Assembly: GCA_024543015.1 (NCBI GenBank)
Contig: JAMXCY010000021.1
Span: forward strand, 1 to 11,383
Direction of reading: 5' to 3'
Source of the DNA: Candidatus Omnitrophota bacterium
GTDB lineage: Bacteria > Omnitrophota > Gorgyraeia > JAFGHF01
Length of the DNA stretch: 11,383 nt
Position 1 is the stretch's first letter, and every line of letters begins with the position of its first letter. The notes below the pieces were generated by a model, which worked only from the letters and a program-made list of their open reading frames with translations, was not told the DNA's origin and did not search any database. A program made the position numbers and the translations under genes. Positions 7,890-11,383 of the stretch are shown here, piece by piece.

Positions 7890-8534
7890 TTACAATTTTC
7901 TTAACTGTTCTAAATTTACTTCGGATAAATCATTGACTACTAAATCTGCTTTAGCCAGCCGGGAAGGACTCCGGTAGCGGTCAACGCCTACACACCTGAA
8001 ATTGCCCCGTTTGGCCGCTTCCACCCCCAAGACCGCATCTTCAAAGACAATACATTCCGAAACAGGCAAACCTAACTTTTCCGCAGCCTGGAGAAATACG
8101 TCAGGTTCGGGCTTTCCCCTTTTTATATCATGGCCGGTAATGATCACCTGGAATAAATTATCTATCCCCAGCTTCTTTAAAACAGGCAGGCAATTTTTAC
8201 TGGAAGATATTACTGCCACCTTGATCTGCTCTTGCTTTAACTGCTGGATTAAATTCAAGGTGCTCTCGTAGACCCGGACACCTTCTTTTTCTAAAAATTC
8301 TAAAAAATAATTCTGTTTCTTTTCTGCTGCTTTCGCCAATTCTTCTTGAGGTAGATCGGTTAATATTGCTCTTGCTCCGCTCATCCGGGGAATACCATCA
8401 ACCTTCTCTTTATAATCTTCAAAACTGAACTCCTTCCCGAATTCGCTAAACATCTTCTTCCAGGCCTTAAAATGTACGGGAACGCTATCCACAATTACTC
8501 CGTCTAAATCAAAGATCACTGCCTTCAGCTTCAT
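7890..8534 (-). CDS. HAD-superfamily hydrolase, beta-phosphoglucomutase-like
   Basis: The 214-residue protein has the full HAD core with a helical C1 cap. The nucleophile and acid/base pair are Asp9 and Asp11 in FDLDGVIVDS. Motif II is ISSSKN at 109-114, motif III is Lys141 in GKPEPDVF, and motif IV is FEDAVLG with Glu165 and Asp166 as magnesium ligands. His21 and Arg50 sit where beta-phosphoglucomutase has His20 and Arg49, but the position of its substrate-orienting Lys45 appears to be Asp46 here (VDGIPR). Activity could therefore be beta-glucose 1-phosphate mutase or a sugar-phosphate phosphatase. Its position directly before a GH65 gene is the classical arrangement in which the mutase turns beta-glucose 1-phosphate into glucose 6-phosphate. 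GAGAGGA precedes the ATG, 17 nt after the metallophosphoesterase stop. Confidence 0.88.
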   Translation of the reverse strand: MKLKAVIFDLDGVIVDSVPVHFKAWKKMFSEFGKEFSFEDYKEKVDGIPRMSGARAILTDLPQEELAKAAEKKQNYFLEFLEKEGVRVYESTLNLIQQLKQEQIKVAVISSSKNCLPVLKKLGIDNLFQVIITGHDIKRGKPEPDVFLQAAEKLGLPVSECIVFEDAVLGVEAAKRGNFRCVGVDRYRSPSRLAKADLVVNDLSEVNLEQLRKL

Positions 8535-8551
8535 TTTTCCTCTCTATTCTT

Positions 8552-9361
8552 TTATCCGTCTTTTAACGTTAACTGTTTAATTATTTTATGCGTAAGCGCT
8601 TCTTTAAGCTCCAGCCTATCTCTATAATAGGCTATATACGTTGGCTCGACATTATCTACCCAGGCTCCACAGTTTGCATATATTCCCTTTTCCATGATTT
8701 CGAGTTGAGGTTTATGTATATGCCCAAAGATAACTATTTTTGCTCCTCTGTTTATGTGATTCTTTACTGCTTGCTCAAATTCTCCGAAATGACCTCCGCG
8801 CTTTAAATATTCTTTTGTTGCAGGTGTAATCTTATTTTTTATAAATATGGCCTCGTGCAAGAAATCGTCCAAATTCTCCATTGCTTTTTTTGCCCATCCA
8901 TCAACATCAGGATGAATGAATCTTTCTAAATTGGCTAGAAATAGAGTAAAATGTCTGCCGGCAGGCCCATTAATTGACCGCAGAGGGTTTTTGTAACGAT
9001 TAAATATATCGTATTTGTGACCGTGCTCAGCAATAATGCCGGTTTCAGAATCACGGTATTCTAAAAATATACCACTGTTTGAATTAACAAATTTAATAAA
9101 GGGTATATAATCGTGGTTTCCAATTACATAGCTTACTTTTAATTTATTTTTTAACGCTAAAAGTTTGTTGACAACTTTGCTGTGCCGAAACATTACCCTA
9201 TCTAAATCGGCTTGCCACAATTCAAAGAGGTCTCCTAATATAATCAATTCCTGAGCCTGATCTTCCACAAATTCAAGAAACTTCAGGAATGCTCCATCGC
9301 GATGAAAGTCATCCGTTCTTGACCCATCGCCTAAATGTAAATCACTAATAAATATCTTCAT
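8552..9361 (-). CDS. LpxH-like calcineurin-fold metallophosphoesterase
   Basis: The 269-residue protein carries all metal-binding motifs of the family in order: SDLHLG (Asp7, His9), GDLFELW (Asp44), GNHD (Asn82, His83), AEHGHKYD (His113) and FGHIHKP (His214, His216). A conserved-looking CGAW follows at 231-234. GDLFELW and the general layout resemble UDP-2,3-diacylglucosamine pyrophosphatase LpxH of lipid A synthesis. Classical LpxH has GNRD rather than GNHD, and this protein has a long helical insert (about 120-205) that may close over a lipid or other large substrate. I therefore call it LpxH-like, with the substrate open. It lacks a signal peptide, which suits a cytosolic or membrane-surface enzyme. 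It is the first gene after the promoter at 9451-9459. Only a weak AGAG precedes the ATG. Confidence 0.85.
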   Translation of the reverse strand: MKIFISDLHLGDGSRTDDFHRDGAFLKFLEFVEDQAQELIILGDLFELWQADLDRVMFRHSKVVNKLLALKNKLKVSYVIGNHDYIPFIKFVNSNSGIFLEYRDSETGIIAEHGHKYDIFNRYKNPLRSINGPAGRHFTLFLANLERFIHPDVDGWAKKAMENLDDFLHEAIFIKNKITPATKEYLKRGGHFGEFEQAVKNHINRGAKIVIFGHIHKPQLEIMEKGIYANCGAWVDNVEPTYIAYYRDRLELKEALTHKIIKQLTLKDG

Positions 9362-9450
9362 TGTTTACTCTTTAGCCAGTGTATCCAGACCCATAAAGCG
9401 CAGAATTTGCTGGGAAAATCTATGATTCTTTACATACAATAAATAAAGAA

Positions 9451-9459
9451 ATTATAACA
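9451..9459 (-). promoter_or_regulatory. Extended -10 promoter for the phosphoesterase-HAD-GH65-GT4 run
   Basis: The 139-nt gap between gpsA and the phosphoesterase gene carries TGTTATAAT on the minus strand: a perfect -10 with the TGn extension. No good -35 sits 17 nt upstream, as is common for extended -10 promoters. Transcription would begin near 9444 and leave a leader of about 80 nt, in which I see no clear hairpin or riboswitch. The area is generally AT-rich, so chance resemblance is possible. Confidence 0.5.
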
Positions 9460-9476
9460 ATTCCTATTATGAAGCT

Positions 9477-9506
9477 ATTTTTATTCATTTTTATTCATTT
9501 TTATTC
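9477..9506. repeat. Three perfect tandem copies of a 10-bp unit at the gpsA 3' end
   Basis: ATTTTTATTC occurs three times head to tail (9477-9486, 9487-9496, 9497-9506). On the coding strand this reads GAATAAAAAT repeated, and the first copy supplies the gpsA stop codon. The spacing of about one helical turn keeps the A-runs in phase, so the DNA may be curved. It lies about 20 nt upstream of the -10 of the next promoter, where an UP-like element could act. It may equally be simple slippage. Confidence 0.8.
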
Positions 9507-10505
9507 CGCCTTCTTTCCTCTGAGCATTAACTGGCTAACTGCGATTTTTGGCTCTTTGTCTTCGTAAAGCACAGCGTAAACTTGAGCGGTGATAGGCATC
9601 TCGACATTATGTTTCTTGGCCAGCATCAAGGCAGATTTGGTAGTCTTGACACCCTCGGCCACCATTTCCATCCTGGCCAAAATGTCTTTGGGCTTTTTCC
9701 CCTGGCCAATCTGCTCTCCCACCCAACGGTTTCTACCGTGGGTGCTAATACAGGTGGTGACCAGATCGCCTAAACCGCTTAAGCCGGCAAAAGTTTCCGC
9801 TTTTGCGCCTAAAATTTTGCCCAAGCGGGTAATTTCTACCAAGCCCCGGGTTAAAATAGCTGCCTTGGTGTTGACTCCAAACTCAAGGCCATCAGAAATA
9901 CCACAAGCAATAGCAATTACATTCTTCAGCGCTCCACCTAATTCTACCCCCACCACATCGCTTGAAGTATAGACTCGAAAACTCTCGCTTATCAACACAT
10001 CCTGCACCTCTCTAGCAACTCGGATATCCTCACTGGATGCTACAGAAGTTGTAGGAATAGCTCTGGCTACTTCATAGGAAATGGTCGGCCCGGAGAGCAC
10101 AGCCAACTTGACTTCTCCCCAAACATCTCTGATTAATTCGGACATCCGCATCAGGGTATCGTTTTCAATACCCTTGACCGCGCTCAAGATAACAGATCCG
10201 GATACCTCTTCCTTCTTTATTGTACTAAGCACACCGCGCAGAAAATGCGAAGGCACGGCTAGAACAATTAAAGCGGCTGCGCTGATCACTTCCTGGATAT
10301 CTGCAGAGAAACTAATATCTTTGGGGATTTTTACTCCGGGAAGGAATTTGGGATTTTCTCTTTTTTTGTCCAAAAGCTTAAGATAATCGGCAAAGGGACC
10401 CCAGACGCTTACCTTATACCCCTTGCTATGAAGTAAAAGGGCCAGGGTCGTGCCCCAGCCACCATCGCCGATTACCGCCACTTTTGCGCCTTTTTCTATA
10501 CTCAT
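9501..10505 (-). CDS. gpsA: NAD(P)-dependent glycerol-3-phosphate dehydrogenase
   Basis: The 334-residue protein matches GpsA throughout. It reduces dihydroxyacetone phosphate to sn-glycerol 3-phosphate, the backbone of phospholipids, in the cytosol. The dinucleotide-binding loop is VIGDGGWGTT at 11-20, and AVPSH lies at 84-87 and beyond. SAVKGIE follows at 109-114, SGPTISYEVA at 138-147, and the catalytic lysine Lys194 lies within ELGGALKNVIAIA. The C-terminal signature GLSGLGDLVTT sits at 241-251, then GRNR at 257-260. Length is normal and no key residue is missing. I choose the ATG at 10505; a GTG one codon upstream (10508) is also possible. Neither has a Shine-Dalgarno site, and the -10 box at 10517-10522 lies so close that the mRNA would start only a few bases before the start codon. 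It lies 72 nt after the HD gene. Confidence 0.96.
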   Translation of the reverse strand: MSIEKGAKVAVIGDGGWGTTLALLLHSKGYKVSVWGPFADYLKLLDKKRENPKFLPGVKIPKDISFSADIQEVISAAALIVLAVPSHFLRGVLSTIKKEEVSGSVILSAVKGIENDTLMRMSELIRDVWGEVKLAVLSGPTISYEVARAIPTTSVASSEDIRVAREVQDVLISESFRVYTSSDVVGVELGGALKNVIAIACGISDGLEFGVNTKAAILTRGLVEITRLGKILGAKAETFAGLSGLGDLVTTCISTHGRNRWVGEQIGQGKKPKDILARMEMVAEGVKTTKSALMLAKKHNVEMPITAQVYAVLYEDKEPKIAVSQLMLRGKKAE

Positions 10506-10516
10506 CACAGTAGGGT

Positions 10517-10545
10517 ATTATAATATAAACAATTCATAAAAGCAA
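10517..10545 (-). promoter_or_regulatory. Promoter immediately upstream of gpsA
   Basis: On the minus strand, TTGCTT (10545-10540) is followed after 17 nt by a perfect TATAAT (10522-10517). The predicted start near 10510 leaves about five bases before the gpsA ATG, or two before the alternative GTG. That matches the absence of a ribosome-binding site there and suggests a leaderless or near-leaderless transcript. The -35 matches consensus only in its first three bases. Confidence 0.6.
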
Positions 10546-10577
10546 TGAAAACCTTATAGTTAAAAGCCACGTTCAAA

Positions 10578-11174
10578 TTAGCGTTTAAAAGGGCTGAGAT
10601 TAATCCACCAATCGCTAAGCTTTACATTTTTTGCCAATTTCCATAGACCTTGAGCGCTTTTTGTTTTAAGAAAACGCGGGGCCTTTTCCATAAATTTTAC
10701 TGCTTCGGAGAAACCATGCTCGCTGTATTCCTTAGCCTGGATCAAGCACTCCAGAATATCGGCATCCCTGGCAACGATACTCTCTCTACTCTTCTGCTGT
10801 TTATATTCCTGATGCAGATCCAGCAATTCCCCTTTAATCTTCTTCGGCAAAACATTGATTTGCTCATAAAAGGCCTTTTCTTCAGCGGACTGAACATCAA
10901 AATAACGCTGAGCCATTTTATGCAAGTCAGTAATGCGGGCTTCCTGCAAATCATTAAAAAGAGTCATCAGTAAAACTTTATATACCGATATTTTCTCCAG
11001 CTGCGCCAGCAGATACCCTATTACCACGCAGCGAAAACTATGGTCGGCTACGGATTCGGAATTTTTGATCCCCAGGACCGACCAGCCGGAACGCTCAACC
11101 CGCTTGAGCATCCCTGCTTCTGAAATAAAATTTAACACAGCCCCAAGAGACTCCTTTTTCGTTTTTCGCCTCAT
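10578..11174 (-). CDS. HD-domain phosphohydrolase (YfbR/HDDC2-like) with an altered HD motif
   Basis: The 198-residue protein fits the HD_3/YfbR-like group, whose studied members are metal-dependent 5'-deoxynucleotidases acting on nucleoside monophosphates. The order of motifs is preserved: ESVADHSFR with His45, then LFNDLQEARITDLHK at 72-86, and RDADILE with Asp137 and Asp139. Family members normally read HD at the second motif; here residue 74 is Asn (codon AAT), so the metal-binding doublet is Asn74-Asp75. Glu78 is kept. The enzyme may use a changed metal site, or may have lost catalysis. The ATG overlaps the stop of the upstream methyltransferase gene as ATGA, with AAGGGGAG as ribosome site, so the two are co-transcribed and probably coupled. 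The C-terminal part (about 155-198) is less conserved and ends in a Trp-rich stretch. Confidence 0.8.
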   Translation of the reverse strand: MRRKTKKESLGAVLNFISEAGMLKRVERSGWSVLGIKNSESVADHSFRCVVIGYLLAQLEKISVYKVLLMTLFNDLQEARITDLHKMAQRYFDVQSAEEKAFYEQINVLPKKIKGELLDLHQEYKQQKSRESIVARDADILECLIQAKEYSEHGFSEAVKFMEKAPRFLKTKSAQGLWKLAKNVKLSDWWINLSPFKR

Positions 11175-11383
11175 CTAGATTCTCCCCTTTGTCTGGATAT
11201 TTCGTAGCAAAACATAGCACAGGCAACAGCAACATTGAATGAAAGCTTAGCCCCCTGCATAGGAATGTAGGTCTTTATATCAAGCTGTTTCTGCAGTCCG
11301 CAACGAATTCCTCCCCCTTCAGAACCCAAGACTATTCCCAGGGGAAAAGGGAAAGAAACCTTATTTATAGATTCAGCTTGATT
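11171..11383 (-). CDS. C-terminal part of a TrmH/SpoU-family RNA 2'-O-methyltransferase (5' end outside window)
   Basis: Seventy codons are open from the window edge to a TGA at 11171-11173. They hold the two diagnostic C-terminal motifs of the SPOUT trefoil knot. The first is LGIVLGSEGGGIR (motif 2, SAM-binding, at about 15-27 of the visible part); the second is YIPMQGAKLSFNVAVACAMF (motif 3, about 39-58). Family members methylate ribose 2'-OH groups in rRNA or tRNA; RlmB acts on 23S rRNA and TrmH on tRNA. Motif 3 normally reads SLN and reads SFN here, a mild change. Without the N-terminal half, the choice between RlmB-like and TrmH-like cannot be made. It is followed with a 4-nt overlap by the HD gene. 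Confidence 0.92.
   Translation of the reverse strand, partial: NQAESINKVSFPFPLGIVLGSEGGGIRCGLQKQLDIKTYIPMQGAKLSFNVAVACAMFCYEISRQRGESR

Noticed and set aside
5556..10505. gpsA plus GH65 as a glucosylglycerol pathway
   Set aside because: Glycerol 3-phosphate supply is a universal housekeeping function, gpsA has its own promoter, and GH65 specificity cannot be read from sequence.
1..11383. CRISPR array, tRNA, rRNA or insertion sequence
   Set aside because: No spaced direct repeats, cloverleaf, rRNA-like stretch, transposase or terminal inverted repeats were seen; intergenic gaps are all about 140 bases or less.

Overview
The window is a stretch of ordinary bacterial chromosome. Every gene I can support is on the minus strand, so the map is best read from 11383 down to 1. 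The organism is probably Gram-negative: it has a complete hflK/hflC pair and an LpxH-like phosphoesterase. Its base composition is moderately AT-rich, with clear Shine-Dalgarno sites before most genes. Gene content and an EF-hand protein with a PVC/candidate-phylum flavour make something like Omnitrophota plausible, but no marker here proves a phylum.

Reading in the direction of transcription: (1) The C-terminal end of a TrmH/SpoU RNA methyltransferase (11383-11171) overlaps by ATGA an HD-domain phosphohydrolase (11174-10578) whose HD doublet reads ND. (2) gpsA (10505-9501) has its own sigma70-type promoter, which would give an almost leaderless mRNA; three 10-bp repeats lie across its stop codon. 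(3) An extended -10 promoter precedes a four-gene run: an LpxH-like metallophosphoesterase, a beta-phosphoglucomutase-like HAD enzyme, a GH65 glycoside phosphorylase and a GT4 glycosyltransferase. The last three form a compact glucoside make-and-break cassette. (4) A near-consensus promoter (TTGACA-N17-TACAAT), whose -10 lies inside a perfect 19-bp palindrome, drives a 64-residue excisionase-type HTH protein followed by hflK and hflC. (5) A long-stem hairpin separates hflC from a large EF-hand protein with two predicted membrane helices, which runs off the left edge.

How the genes work together: HflK and HflC form the membrane complex that in other bacteria surrounds and modulates the FtsH protease. 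The HTH protein at the head of the operon is the natural candidate for reading the palindrome in its own promoter. In the sugar cassette, the GH65 enzyme should release beta-glucose 1-phosphate from an alpha-glucoside, the HAD enzyme should convert or dephosphorylate it, and the GT4 enzyme may make the glucoside or a surface glycan. The most novel-looking items are the unknown EF-hand membrane protein and the palindrome/HTH control of hflKC. There is no sign of a mobile element, CRISPR array, tRNA or rRNA. No gene-free stretch exceeds about 140 bases.
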